A stretch of DNA of 7,288 nucleotides from Candidatus Cloacimonadota bacterium (GTDB lineage: Bacteria; Cloacimonadota; Cloacimonadia; Cloacimonadales; JAFGVF01): the NCBI GenBank assembly GCA_016938155.1, contig JAFGVF010000144.1:1-7288 (forward strand), read 5' to 3'. Position 1 is the stretch's first letter. Every line of letters begins with the position of its first letter. Below are positions 7,286 through 7,288 of the stretch, one piece after another. The notes under the pieces are model-generated. The model made no database searches, was not told the DNA's origin, and worked only from the letters and a program-made list of their open reading frames with translations. The translations under genes were made by a program, and so were the position numbers.

Positions 7286-7288
7286 CCA

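Larger units (their letters stand above)
6838..7288. other. Gene-poor upstream region of the NRPS
   Basis: About 450 bases with no convincing gene on either strand. It is AT-rich to about 7240, then changes sharply to a G-rich repeated segment. The NRPS promoter is expected here but cannot be placed: TGATTTTG on the - strand (6886-6893) differs by one base from the Bacteroidetes-type TAnnTTTG element, with no TTG at good spacing. Two copies of GTTTTCAT about 15 bases apart occur near 7115-7140 with no assigned role. No tRNA, CRISPR or transposase remnant was seen. Confidence 0.6.

Overview
This window looks like a chromosomal or metagenomic fragment from a bacterium of moderate to low GC. It holds two convergent genes and a gene-poor right end. 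Taxonomy cannot be fixed from sequence alone. The AT-leaning composition and the combination of HEAT-type repeats with Gly/Asp-rich repeats would fit an FCB-group (Bacteroidota/Ignavibacteria-like) bacterium, but this is a weak inference.

Left part (2-946, + strand): the 3' part of a gene that starts outside the window. Its product has three D-x-x-G-x-D-x-Y repeats followed by a helical, HEAT-like C-terminus. Between the two convergent genes (947-1059) lies a 10-bp perfect hairpin that probably works as a bidirectional terminator.

Centre (1060-6837, - strand): one complete 1925-residue non-ribosomal peptide synthetase (NRPS) with domain order A-T-C-A-T-TE. It has everything needed to load two amino (or other carboxylic) acids, join them once and release the product, so the predicted backbone is a dipeptide. 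Both carrier serines, the condensation His motif and both adenylation lysines are present. Two points stand out: the thioesterase nucleophile is Cys instead of Ser (G-W-C-F-G), and the second adenylation pocket carries two acidic residues. No MbtH protein, phosphopantetheinyl transferase, tailoring enzyme or exporter is encoded in the window.

Right part (6838-7288): about 450 bases without a convincing gene. It holds the NRPS ribosome binding site, a weak dyad, a doubtful 65-codon ORF with a good Shine-Dalgarno sequence, a perfect DnaA-box-like 9-mer inside an imperfect 13-bp inverted repeat, and a degenerate 11-bp tandem repeat running to within 3 bases of the window edge. The NRPS is probably transcribed alone from here, leftwards, and stops at the shared terminator.
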